From an uncultured Agathobacter sp. (GTDB lineage: Bacteria > Bacillota > Clostridia > Lachnospirales > Lachnospiraceae): a stretch of DNA of 64,000 nt. The stretch covers positions 51,169 through 115,168 of the forward strand of contig CALWLL010000061.1 of the NCBI GenBank assembly GCA_944381555.1, in the 5' to 3' direction. Below are positions 45,422 through 53,366 of the stretch, piece after piece (positions within the stretch are counted from its first letter, which is position 1; every line of letters begins with the position of its first letter). The notes beneath the pieces are model-generated. The model did no database searches. It worked only from the letters and a program-made list of their open reading frames with translations, and was not told the DNA's origin. A program made the position numbers and the translations under genes.

Positions 45422-46141
45422 TTACTTTACGTTTTTGTTTACAATCCTGGTTTCGTATTTCCCTGTTTCAATATCAATATAACGTACAAAAAGCGAAACC
45501 TTGTTATCTTCGTTTAAGTTTTCCCAAATCATGTTTGTGAAGGTATCAATATCTTCTTCTCCCATGCCAATCCATTTTGGTTCCCCTTCAAAACTTGGAA
45601 GCGGATTTGCATCCTGTGCATAGGTATGGATAAAGCGGCCTTCTCCTGCAATCGGATTATCATATGTATAAGTATAGCGGTTACAGCAATCCGGATTTCC
45701 GTTATTGCTCTTTAAGATGGACATGGCAAAATCATATTTTCCGTTTTCAATATTCATAACGCCGGAAATACGAGGTGTATAGTTTGGAGCATCCGGTTCA
45801 TATTCTCTCGTACGGAGAGACTGCTCAAACGTAAACCCTTTTTCTAATCCTTCGTAAATAGTGTCGGTCTGGTCTCCGTTGGTTACAATCGTCGCATTTT
45901 TAAGTACGCGAACCGGTGCATAAATGATTAAACTTGGGTCAACCAGCTTAGAAGGATCAAAAGCCTCTGTACGGATGCCTTCGCCTTCTGTTACAAATAC
46001 ACGGTTACGGCTGTTCTCGCTTCTTCCCATGATAAAATACGCTGTGATAGCTTTTTTGCCATCTGCGGAGCGGCCGATTACGATTCCTCTGCCCGGATAT
46101 GTGTTGCCTGCTAATTCTTCTCTTAAAGATAACATTTTCAT
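45422..46141 (-). CDS. IMP cyclohydrolase, PurO type
   Basis: 239 residues. NTYPGRGIVIGRSADGKKAITAYFIMGRSENSRNRVF and DPSLIIYAPVRVL, with EPDAPNYTPRISGVM further on, are typical of the PurO-like (archaeal-type) IMP cyclohydrolase family. It closes FAICAR to IMP, the last step of purine synthesis, replacing the missing domain of PurH. The SD AGAGG precedes the ATG. Own promoter with a pair of direct repeats downstream of the -10. Confidence 0.88.
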   Translation of the reverse strand: MKMLSLREELAGNTYPGRGIVIGRSADGKKAITAYFIMGRSENSRNRVFVTEGEGIRTEAFDPSKLVDPSLIIYAPVRVLKNATIVTNGDQTDTIYEGLEKGFTFEQSLRTREYEPDAPNYTPRISGVMNIENGKYDFAMSILKSNNGNPDCCNRYTYTYDNPIAGEGRFIHTYAQDANPLPSFEGEPKWIGMGEEDIDTFTNMIWENLNEDNKVSLFVRYIDIETGKYETRIVNKNVK

Positions 46142-46194
46142 GCTGTACCTCTTTCCACTGAACTTTTTCTACATGAACTCTTTTCTACATGGTA

Positions 46195-46223
46195 AGTGTA
46201 ACACGTTAAAATTTCATTTACAA
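46195..46223 (-). promoter_or_regulatory. promoter of the IMP cyclohydrolase gene
   Basis: On the minus strand TTGTAA (46218-46223) and TACACT (46195-46200), spacing 17. The leader contains two head-to-tail copies of a CATGTAGAAAA..GTTC repeat (about 46160-46190, 15-16 bp apart). Confidence 0.65.
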
Positions 46224-46289
46224 TAAAAGAAAGGTTATTAGTATCATGAAATTATTTACTATAATTTATAAGATTCTCTTATTTATATG

Positions 46290-47657
46290 CTATTTATCCG
46301 TCGGAATCCAAATTTCTCCGGAATTACCGCCAATCTCTGCCAAAAGGCTGCCGGACGCAGAAATCTTCTTTCCCGAGAATGCGCCTGTATACTCTCCGTT
46401 TGCAGGCACCTGTATGGTGCAGGCATTGTCATCATTATTGACCATAATGATAACCGCAGAATCCTGATACGTTCTTGCAAATGCATATTGTCTTGTAGTA
46501 AGGAACAATTCCCTGTACTCGCCATAACTAAGTTCTTTTCGCTGTTTATGAATATTACCTAACACAGAAAGAGACTGTACATACGAATCGCTTTTAGCTC
46601 TTTCTTTCCACTTTTCATAGACAAGCTCCGGACGAAGCGGTTCGTCTGTTTCTGCCCCATGCCCCTTCTTTCCTTCTATGCCGAATTCGGAACCATAGTA
46701 AACAGATGGAATCCCCGGCAAGGTATACAAAAGGATGTGGACCGGAATGAAGCCTGCCGGCTTTCCTTCACTATCTTTTGCGTTCAGTTTGGACGCAATA
46801 CGCTCTACATCATGGTTGTCTGTAAAATTATATAATTTCAACCCTTCCAGACGATTTCCGCCCATTTCATACAGGCGTTTTACGGTATGGGCAATTTCAA
46901 AAAAATTGTGGTCATTGTATCCCGAATATAATGCCTTATGCAGATGATAATTCGTTACCGAATGCAGCATATCTGCATTTGCCCAGCGAATATAATCGCC
47001 ATGAATTACTTCGCCCATCAGCCAGAATTCCGGTTTTATCTCATTTGCCACTCTGCGTAATTCCTTCATAAAATCAAAATCCAGCACATCTGCCGCATCT
47101 AAACGGATGCCATCCACATCAAATTCCTCTACCCAGAAACGGATTACATCACAGATATAGCCAATGACCTCAGGGTTTCGCTGGTTTAGCTTTACCAGCA
47201 AATCATGTCCGCGCCAGTTTTCATAGGAAAATCCATCGTTGTAGGAATTATTTCCCCAGAAATTCACATTACAATACCAGTCTTTATATCTGGAATTTTC
47301 TCTGTTTTCCTTTAAATCCCTGAATGCAAAAAAATCGCGTCCTGTGTGATTAAACACCCCGTCAAAAATAACCCGGATATTTTCTCTGTGACATTCGCTT
47401 ACAAAATTTTTCAGCGTCTCATTTGTTCCAAGGCGGCTGTCTAATTTCTTATAATCCGTAGTTTCATATCCGTGACCGACAGATTCAAATAACGGCCCGA
47501 TATAAATTGCATTACAGCCCAGATTCTTAATATGTGTAATCCAGGGCAGTAACTCGTTTAGTCTTTCTACCGGAGTTCCATAATCATTCTGCTTGGGAGC
47601 CCCTGTCATGCCCAATGGATAAATGTGATAAAATACGGCCTCATCATACCATGCCAT
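46290..47657 (-). CDS. GH13 alpha-amylase family enzyme
   Basis: 455 residues, no signal peptide, so cytoplasmic. GH13 conserved regions: IFDGVFNHTGRD, DGIRLDAADVLDF (nucleophile Asp), FWLMGEVIHGDY (acid/base Glu), YNFTDNHDVERI (third Asp), and a short C-terminal beta domain. Acts on imported maltodextrins or related alpha-glucans; the exact subfamily is not determinable by eye. The start ATG at 47657 (MAWYDEAVFYHIYP) follows AGGAGG; the longer GTG start overlaps that site. Confidence 0.9.
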   Translation of the reverse strand: MAWYDEAVFYHIYPLGMTGAPKQNDYGTPVERLNELLPWITHIKNLGCNAIYIGPLFESVGHGYETTDYKKLDSRLGTNETLKNFVSECHRENIRVIFDGVFNHTGRDFFAFRDLKENRENSRYKDWYCNVNFWGNNSYNDGFSYENWRGHDLLVKLNQRNPEVIGYICDVIRFWVEEFDVDGIRLDAADVLDFDFMKELRRVANEIKPEFWLMGEVIHGDYIRWANADMLHSVTNYHLHKALYSGYNDHNFFEIAHTVKRLYEMGGNRLEGLKLYNFTDNHDVERIASKLNAKDSEGKPAGFIPVHILLYTLPGIPSVYYGSEFGIEGKKGHGAETDEPLRPELVYEKWKERAKSDSYVQSLSVLGNIHKQRKELSYGEYRELFLTTRQYAFARTYQDSAVIIMVNNDDNACTIQVPANGEYTGAFSGKKISASGSLLAEIGGNSGEIWIPTDK

Positions 47658-47777
47658 AATGTTAAGCACCTCCTGCTATATATTATTATATGATAATTCA
47701 GCTTTACTTATTTTAGCATATTCTATAATTTCGGAAAAGCAGAAGCGCTTCGCTGGTCTTCCCGAAAGTTTTTTCCT

Positions 47778-47868
47778 TTTTGGGTATATGCAAAAAAATC
47801 TCTCTCTAATGCCCTCTTTTTTTAAAAAATAAGGGTATTGGAAGAACATTTTTCCTCATATGCCCAAA
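47778..47868. repeat. 91-bp four-block palindromic element, copy 2
   Basis: TTTTGGGTATATG (47778-47790), AATGCCC (47808-47814), GGGTAT (47833-47838), TGCCCAAA (47861-47868). Spacers of 17, 18 and 22 bp equal those of copy 1. The outer arms pair over 14 bp with one G-T wobble and the inner blocks pair with each other, giving a long imperfect hairpin. Confidence 0.65.
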
Positions 47869-47895
47869 AATCCTTTTATTTCATATAAATTCAAT

Positions 47896-47943
47896 AAAAA
47901 AATGGGCATACAGCAGCAATTTATCTGTATACACCCATTTTTC
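47896..47943 (-). terminator. terminator of the UPF0210 operon
   Basis: On the minus strand AAAAATGGGTGTATACAG pairs with CTGTATGCCCATTTTT (small bulge), followed by a T run. T tracts on both sides make it potentially bidirectional. Confidence 0.85.
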
Positions 47944-48042
47944 GAATTTTAAGTAGTAATATAACATTCGATAGCGTCTGTACAGGAACTAATCCTTTCA
48001 TCCTTAGAAGAATCATTCCCCTTATCTTTGTACAAGACATTT

Positions 48043-49407
48043 CTAATTCTTAAAACTGTGTACCGGTGCAGGAATCCGTCCTTTCCGATTGATAAAATCA
48101 TCACAGGAGAACGAATTTACCGGCATGATCGGTGCATAACCCAAAAGTCCTCCAAATTCTACGACCTCGCCTACACCTTTTCCGATAACCGGAATCACGC
48201 GCACGGCTGTTGTTTTCTGGTTAATCATACCAATTGCCATTTCATCTGCAATAATGCCGGAAATGGTAGTCGCTTTGGTGTCACCCGGAATCGCTATCAT
48301 ATCAAGACCTACCGAACATACGCAGGTCATGGCTTCTAATTTTTCAAGAGTAAGCGCTCCCGCCACAACTGCATCTATCATGCCCTGATCTTCGCTGACC
48401 GGAATAAATGCCCCGCTTAAACCTCCTACATAAGAGGACGCCATAATACCGCCCTTTTTTACCTGATCATTCAAAAGCGCAAGCGCGGCTGTCGTACCCG
48501 GCGCACCTGCATATTCGAGACCGATTTCACACAGGATATCTGCAACACTGTCACCGACTGCCGGAGTCGGGGCAAGTGAAAGGTCGATAATACCGAATGG
48601 GATTCCGAGTTTTTTGGATGCTTCCTTTGCGACAAGCTGGCCCACACGCGTTACCTTAAAAGCAGTCTTCTTGATAGTCTCGCAAAGTACTTCAAAACTC
48701 TCTCCGCGAACCTTTTCCAATGCAGTCTTTACTACGCCCGGTCCGCTGACACCTACGTTGATAACTGCATCTGCTTCTGTTACGCCGTGAAAGGCGCCCG
48801 CCATAAACGGGTTATCATCCGGCGCATTACAGAATACAACGAACTTTGCACAGCCAAGAGAATCATTCTCCTTGGTAAGCTCTGCGGTTTCCTTAATCAT
48901 TTCCCCGATAAGGCGAACTGCGTCCATATTGATGCCTGTTTTGGTAGAGCCTACGTTTACTGAGCTGCATACCAGTTCCGTAGTTGCCAAGGCTTGTGGA
49001 ATAGAACGAATCAGGTTTTCTTCGGCCGGAGTCATTCCCTTTGACACGAGGGCAGAATAGCCACCGATAAAATTAACGCCTACCGTATGTGCAGCTCTGT
49101 CTAAAGTCTCTGCAATCGTTACAAAGTCCTCCGGTGATTTACATGCCGCACTGCCGACCAATGCGATTGGCGTTACAGAGATACGCTTATTGACGATTGG
49201 AATACAATAATCTTTTTCAATCTCCTGTCCTGTTTTTACAAGGTCTTTCGCAACCGTTGTAATTTTGTTATAAATTTTTTCATTTAATTTATCTAAATCG
49301 GAATCAATACAATCCAGAAGACTAATACCAATGGTAATGGTACGGACGTCCAGATTTTCCTTCTCAATCATATGATTGGTTTCAATCACTTCCCAGTTCG
49401 TAATCAT
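48043..49407 (-). CDS. PFL family protein (UPF0210/DUF711)
   Basis: 454 residues. [81 protein letters not shown] and [17 protein letters not shown] are the conserved blocks. The fold is related to pyruvate formate-lyase-like barrels but has no glycyl-radical motif; function unknown. Conserved partner of the ACT-domain gene just upstream (47-nt gap), which suggests an amino acid or metabolite-linked role. AAGGAG precedes the ATG. Confidence 0.92.
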   Translation of the reverse strand: MITNWEVIETNHMIEKENLDVRTITIGISLLDCIDSDLDKLNEKIYNKITTVAKDLVKTGQEIEKDYCIPIVNKRISVTPIALVGSAACKSPEDFVTIAETLDRAAHTVGVNFIGGYSALVSKGMTPAEENLIRSIPQALATTELVCSSVNVGSTKTGINMDAVRLIGEMIKETAELTKENDSLGCAKFVVFCNAPDDNPFMAGAFHGVTEADAVINVGVSGPGVVKTALEKVRGESFEVLCETIKKTAFKVTRVGQLVAKEASKKLGIPFGIIDLSLAPTPAVGDSVADILCEIGLEYAGAPGTTAALALLNDQVKKGGIMASSYVGGLSGAFIPVSEDQGMIDAVVAGALTLEKLEAMTCVCSVGLDMIAIPGDTKATTISGIIADEMAIGMINQKTTAVRVIPVIGKGVGEVVEFGGLLGYAPIMPVNSFSCDDFINRKGRIPAPVHSFKN

Positions 49408-49454
49408 GGTGTTTCTATCTCCTTTTATCTCGTAATTTCAACTGCCATGCAAAA

Positions 49455-49733
49455 TCAAATGCGGTGCATCCTTTCAAAAATTTCTTCCCGCTGGCATTTT
49501 ACGGAAACACCAAGTTCTTTTCCTACTTCTTCCAAATCAGAGGAAATTACTGAAAACTCTTTGGCAGAGCTGGATAAGTCTGCAATCATCATCATATTGA
49601 AATATCCTGACACGATGGTCTGGGAAATATCAAGAATGTTGATCTCGTTTTCCGCAAGGTAGGTACATACTTTTGCAATGATACCTACGGTGTCTTTTCC
49701 TAACACTGTAATAATGACTTTGTTCTTTTCCAT
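49455..49733 (-). CDS. ACT-domain protein (UPF0237)
   Basis: 92 residues consisting of one ACT domain: KVIITVLGKDTVGIIAKVCTYLAENEINILDISQTIVSGYFNMMMI. The start MEKNKVII at 49733 follows AAGGAAG. ACT domains bind amino acids. It is regularly encoded next to UPF0210, as here. The 77-nt gap to walJ holds a GC-rich hairpin (CTTTCGGC/GCCGAAG) without a T run. Confidence 0.9.
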   Translation of the reverse strand: MEKNKVIITVLGKDTVGIIAKVCTYLAENEINILDISQTIVSGYFNMMMIADLSSSAKEFSVISSDLEEVGKELGVSVKCQREEIFERMHRI

Positions 49734-49810
49734 AACTTTTTCTTCCTTCCATAATGCGACTTGATACTTCGGCTGTTGCGCCGAAAGCAAAATTATGTAA
49801 ATTTTTTACA

Positions 49811-50611
49811 CTAAACCCGGATAACTGGCGAAACAGTGTCTCTTTTCGCAATATACATTGGAAAATCCTCTGCTTTATACGGATTGTCGCCCATTGTTAC
49901 CTCTAAGCGCACTGCTTCGTATGCCAGCTTCTCATAATTATTCTCCTGACTTAAATGCCCTAATAAAACACCTTTGAAGTTATCATGCAGAATCTCTCCT
50001 AACAGCCGTCCGCTGCTCTCATTAGACAAATGCCCTCTGTTTCCAAGAATCCGCTGCTTCAAAGGATACGGATAACTCCCTGTCTGAAGCATTTGTATAT
50101 CATGATTGGCCTCTAATAATAATGCATCGATTTGCCGCAGTTTGTCAATGAGACTTTGGTCATAGGTACCTAAGTCTGTAATAACTGCAACGGATTTATC
50201 CTCCTGCGTAATCCGGTATGCAACCGGGTCTGCCGCATCATGGGAGATGTGAATAGGCTTTAGGGTTAAATCCCCGATTTGAAAGGTTTCCTCCGGCGTA
50301 ACCACATGAAACAGGCTTTCCTCTACCTTTCCAACCGATTTGGTATGTAATATGGCATTCATGGTGCCCTCTGTGGTATAAATCGGAATCTCATACCGCC
50401 TTGCCAAAACTCCAAGTCCTGCGATGTGGTCAATGTGTTCATGGGTAACCAAAACTCCCTGAATATCGCCGGCTTTTAACTCAAATTCATTTAATCCGCT
50501 TTCTATGCGCTTTCCGCTGATTCCTGCATCTATCAGCACATGCGTATTATCACTTCCTACACAGATGCAGTTTCCGCTGCTGCCGCTTGCAATACTACAT
50601 ATTTCTAACAT
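49811..50611 (-). CDS. walJ: WalJ/YycJ-type metallo-hydrolase
   Basis: 266 residues, metallo-beta-lactamase fold: CSIASGSSGNCICVGSDNTHVLIDAGISGKRIE, metal motif VLVTHEHIDHIAGLG, LLLEANHD, GHLSNE and LGHLSQENN. YycJ-family enzymes are nucleases linked in bacilli to the walRK locus. Here the gene is in the polA operon, 38 kb from the WalRK-like genes. It follows the FtsA-like gene by 6 nt. Confidence 0.88.
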   Translation of the reverse strand: MLEICSIASGSSGNCICVGSDNTHVLIDAGISGKRIESGLNEFELKAGDIQGVLVTHEHIDHIAGLGVLARRYEIPIYTTEGTMNAILHTKSVGKVEESLFHVVTPEETFQIGDLTLKPIHISHDAADPVAYRITQEDKSVAVITDLGTYDQSLIDKLRQIDALLLEANHDIQMLQTGSYPYPLKQRILGNRGHLSNESSGRLLGEILHDNFKGVLLGHLSQENNYEKLAYEAVRLEVTMGDNPYKAEDFPMYIAKRDTVSPVIRV

Positions 50612-50617
50612 AATCGT

Positions 50618-52705
50618 CTAATTCTCTTTCCAATACAGCTCCACCTTATCACCATGAGAAAGCACTTCCGTAAACTGCGCCTGCCGTCCGTTTATCATGG
50701 TTACGATTGCGCGGCCTCTTCCCGCATTTAAATCAAAGGTGATTCTGTCAAAAATATCTACAAAAATATATTCTTCTTTTCCCGATAACGTTACCGGCTC
50801 CCCGTTCACAAAGACTACTATCTCTTTGCCGACAGAAACAGGAGAGACCGTTTGCTGCGTTGCTGGTTTCATATCTGCTGCTTCTTTTGATTCTTCTAAG
50901 CTCTCTGCATCCCGAGAAGCGTTACGAAGCTGCGGCTGTTCATATGGCTCCTCCGCCACACCAAACGACAATACCGTCCATTCGATAGAGAAGTTCTCAT
51001 ATACGAGAGTATCAAAATCTGCCTCTCTGTTATTTACCAGAATTTCTCTGTCTTTATCCACTTCTACATCCATAAATTCTGCCACCTGCCCAACGGTATA
51101 GAAATTTCTTGTTTCAATCACATCACCGGCTTGAATCTGATAGGAGCCCGGCTCGAGACCGCCGTTTACCTGTACGAACTTTGGGCAGGTAACCATTTTT
51201 CCGTTTACCACAAAGGCAATTGTAGAATTAGTATATTCTTCTAACTGATTTACCGTGCATACTGCATCCCTGCCTACAGTAGAAGGTTCGATAATAATCT
51301 CGCAGTTTGGTTCTAGCGGGGTATTGATATGTGCCGGCTTGCCATTCATGGTAACGACTGCTGCCTCGCCTGTCTCCCCTCTTGCAATGCGTGCTGCTCC
51401 GTTTACGGTAAAGTTAATGGACATGCCGCGCTGCGGGAAAATCTGCTCGTTTGGAAATCCCGCCGCCAAAGCCGCATCCACAATCGTCAGATGACTGTTA
51501 TCATACAGCTTCAAGCGTTCCCCGTTAAAACGTACCATGATAAAGTTGTTTTTCTGTTCATAGTAATTTAAGCAGATACCGATTGGCGTAACAAGAAGCG
51601 GATCCTTCTTAATATCTGCCTGCTGGAACGTAACTTCCCTTAATACCTCTTCGCCGCGCAAGGCCACACGCTCCTTCACTAAATCCAGATATTGCGCAAG
51701 CATCTCGGTAAATCCGTGAATTTTTCCGCCGCCTCCTACTACAAAGCACGCACTTACAGACTTATTTCCATTCAGTTCACGGATTTTTGCAGCAATCTCA
51801 GAGGTAATCTTATCAACGACAGGCGCTACAAGTTCCCACAATTCCGAAGACGGAATGGTATGAGAAATACTCATGATATCTTCGTATGTAATCTCTGTCT
51901 GTGTAGTGGAATCGAGCTTCATCTTTTCCGCAGTTTTAAAATCAACCAGATAATGCTGAACAATTACTTCTGTCAGTTCATCTCCGGCATATGGAATCAT
52001 ACCGTACGCAATAATACTTCCATCCTTGGTAATGGAAATATCGCTTGTTCCCGCACCGACGTCCACAAGGGCAAGATTCAACATCCGAAAGGTTTCCGGA
52101 ATCGCTACGTTAATAGCGGCAATAGGCTCTAAAGTCATGTTTGCAACCACAAGCCCTGCCTGACCAACCGCAGAATATAACCCGTCTACTACGTCCTCCG
52201 GAAGGAAGGTTACAATGATATCACAGGCAATAACATTCGCTTTGTGTCCCTCTAAGCTGATAAAAATTTCATCATTAAGATAGTATTTTACAACCGAATA
52301 GCCTACACAATAAAATTTATAACGGGTATCATTTTTTTCTTTCAATTCTTCCTGTGCTTTTTCCACACCTAACAGATGCAGCGTATGAATATCTTCCCCA
52401 TGCACAACAGACTCTTCCGGGTATTCGATTTCTACATGAGCCGTCACTGTTTTCAACACACGGCCGGCAGCAGCAATGCATACCTCTGAAAGCTGTCCGC
52501 CCACCTGCCTTTCCAGCTCCTCTTTTATTTCCTTAATGATTTTTGCAACGCGCCCTATATCATGAATCTGTCCATCTAACATCGCCCTTGTTTCATGCTC
52601 CCTGACGCACTGTGCAACTACGGTAAATTTTTCGTCCTCTGTACGATATCCAACTGTACCTACAACGTTTCTGGTACCGATATCAAGACCAAATACATTA
52701 CTCAT
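50618..52705 (-). CDS. FtsA-like actin-family protein with long C-terminal extension
   Basis: 695 residues. The first ~370 residues are an FtsA-type ATPase: VFGLDIGTRNVVGTV, an SHS2-like insertion, LALVDVGAGTSDISITKDGSIIAYGMIPYAGDELT, and ACFVVGGGGKIHGFTEMLA. The remaining ~320 residues are unlike FtsA and contain repeated VNG/MNG motifs (FTVNGAARI, VTMNGKPAHI, FVVNGKMVTCP, VFVNGEPVTL, TMINGRQAQF) suggesting small beta domains. No C-terminal amphipathic membrane helix is evident. It may be a paralogue of FtsA rather than the divisome protein. Overlaps coaE by 8 nt. Confidence 0.8.
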   Translation of the reverse strand: MSNVFGLDIGTRNVVGTVGYRTEDEKFTVVAQCVREHETRAMLDGQIHDIGRVAKIIKEIKEELERQVGGQLSEVCIAAAGRVLKTVTAHVEIEYPEESVVHGEDIHTLHLLGVEKAQEELKEKNDTRYKFYCVGYSVVKYYLNDEIFISLEGHKANVIACDIIVTFLPEDVVDGLYSAVGQAGLVVANMTLEPIAAINVAIPETFRMLNLALVDVGAGTSDISITKDGSIIAYGMIPYAGDELTEVIVQHYLVDFKTAEKMKLDSTTQTEITYEDIMSISHTIPSSELWELVAPVVDKITSEIAAKIRELNGNKSVSACFVVGGGGKIHGFTEMLAQYLDLVKERVALRGEEVLREVTFQQADIKKDPLLVTPIGICLNYYEQKNNFIMVRFNGERLKLYDNSHLTIVDAALAAGFPNEQIFPQRGMSINFTVNGAARIARGETGEAAVVTMNGKPAHINTPLEPNCEIIIEPSTVGRDAVCTVNQLEEYTNSTIAFVVNGKMVTCPKFVQVNGGLEPGSYQIQAGDVIETRNFYTVGQVAEFMDVEVDKDREILVNNREADFDTLVYENFSIEWTVLSFGVAEEPYEQPQLRNASRDAESLEESKEAADMKPATQQTVSPVSVGKEIVVFVNGEPVTLSGKEEYIFVDIFDRITFDLNAGRGRAIVTMINGRQAQFTEVLSHGDKVELYWKEN

Positions 52706-53363
52706 CAGCTTCTCTCCTTAAAGCGTTATCTATCTGTCGGAAGGTTTCCTCTCTGCTTCCATTGTTATCAATGGTAAGCTTTGTGTGTCTTCGGAATTCC
52801 TCCTCACTTAACTGACTTTTGAAAATGTTATCTGTTTTCTCCTTAGAATATCCTCTGGACTTTGCAAGACGCCTGCGTCTTACATCCTCACTGGTATAAA
52901 TATACCAGAGTTCGTCACAAATTTCATCATATTCTTCTTCAATCAAAAGCGCGGCCTCAAATATAAGAAAATCCAATTCTCCACGCTGCAATTCCAACTC
53001 ATACTGCCGGCGCACATAATCCTTAACTGCCGGATGGACAATCGCATTCATTTGCCTGCGCTTTGCATCATCTGTAAAAATCACCTGTGCCAGCTTTCCT
53101 CTGTCAAACGGACGTGTTTCTCTTTCCCTGCCCGCGTCTTTGCATTTCGTCTTTTGTATCTGCGGCACCGGTTCTTTCTCACAGAAAATATCCTCTCCCT
53201 TAAATCTTTCCACGATTGCCTCATAACAGTCTGTTTCCGGCTCCATAAGCATATGGGCAATCTTATCTGCCAGCATTATTCTGGTTTTTGGTTTTTTCGC
53301 CAGATAGGATAAAATTTCCGTTTTTCCTGCTCCGACTCCGCCTGTTATTCCTATAAATCTCAT
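52698..53363 (-). CDS. coaE: dephospho-CoA kinase
   Basis: 221 residues, P-loop kinase: FIGITGGVGAGKTEILSYL, LIFEAALLIEEEYDEICDELWYIYTS, RRRLAKSRGYSKEKTDNIFKSQ. Final step of CoA synthesis. About 20 residues longer than usual owing to an insertion (CEKEPVPQIQKTKCKDAGRE) before RGKLAQVIF. 3 nt after polA. Confidence 0.92.
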   Translation of the reverse strand: MRFIGITGGVGAGKTEILSYLAKKPKTRIMLADKIAHMLMEPETDCYEAIVERFKGEDIFCEKEPVPQIQKTKCKDAGRERETRPFDRGKLAQVIFTDDAKRRQMNAIVHPAVKDYVRRQYELELQRGELDFLIFEAALLIEEEYDEICDELWYIYTSEDVRRRRLAKSRGYSKEKTDNIFKSQLSEEEFRRHTKLTIDNNGSREETFRQIDNALRREADE

Positions 53364-53366
53364 GCT

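Larger units (their letters stand above)
47658..48042. other. 385-bp intergenic region between amylase and UPF0210 genes
   Basis: It contains, from left to right: the amylase ribosome site and an extended -10 promoter on the minus strand (TGC-TAAAAT near 47715); the second copy of the 91-bp four-block element; the UPF0210 terminator; and about 100 bp in which I see nothing. No credible reading frame. Confidence 0.6.

Noticed and set aside
47891-47943. third copy of the four-block element (TGGGCATAC ... GTATACACCCA)
   Set aside because: It has only two GGG/CCC blocks and lacks the fixed spacing; it is better explained as the UPF0210 terminator.
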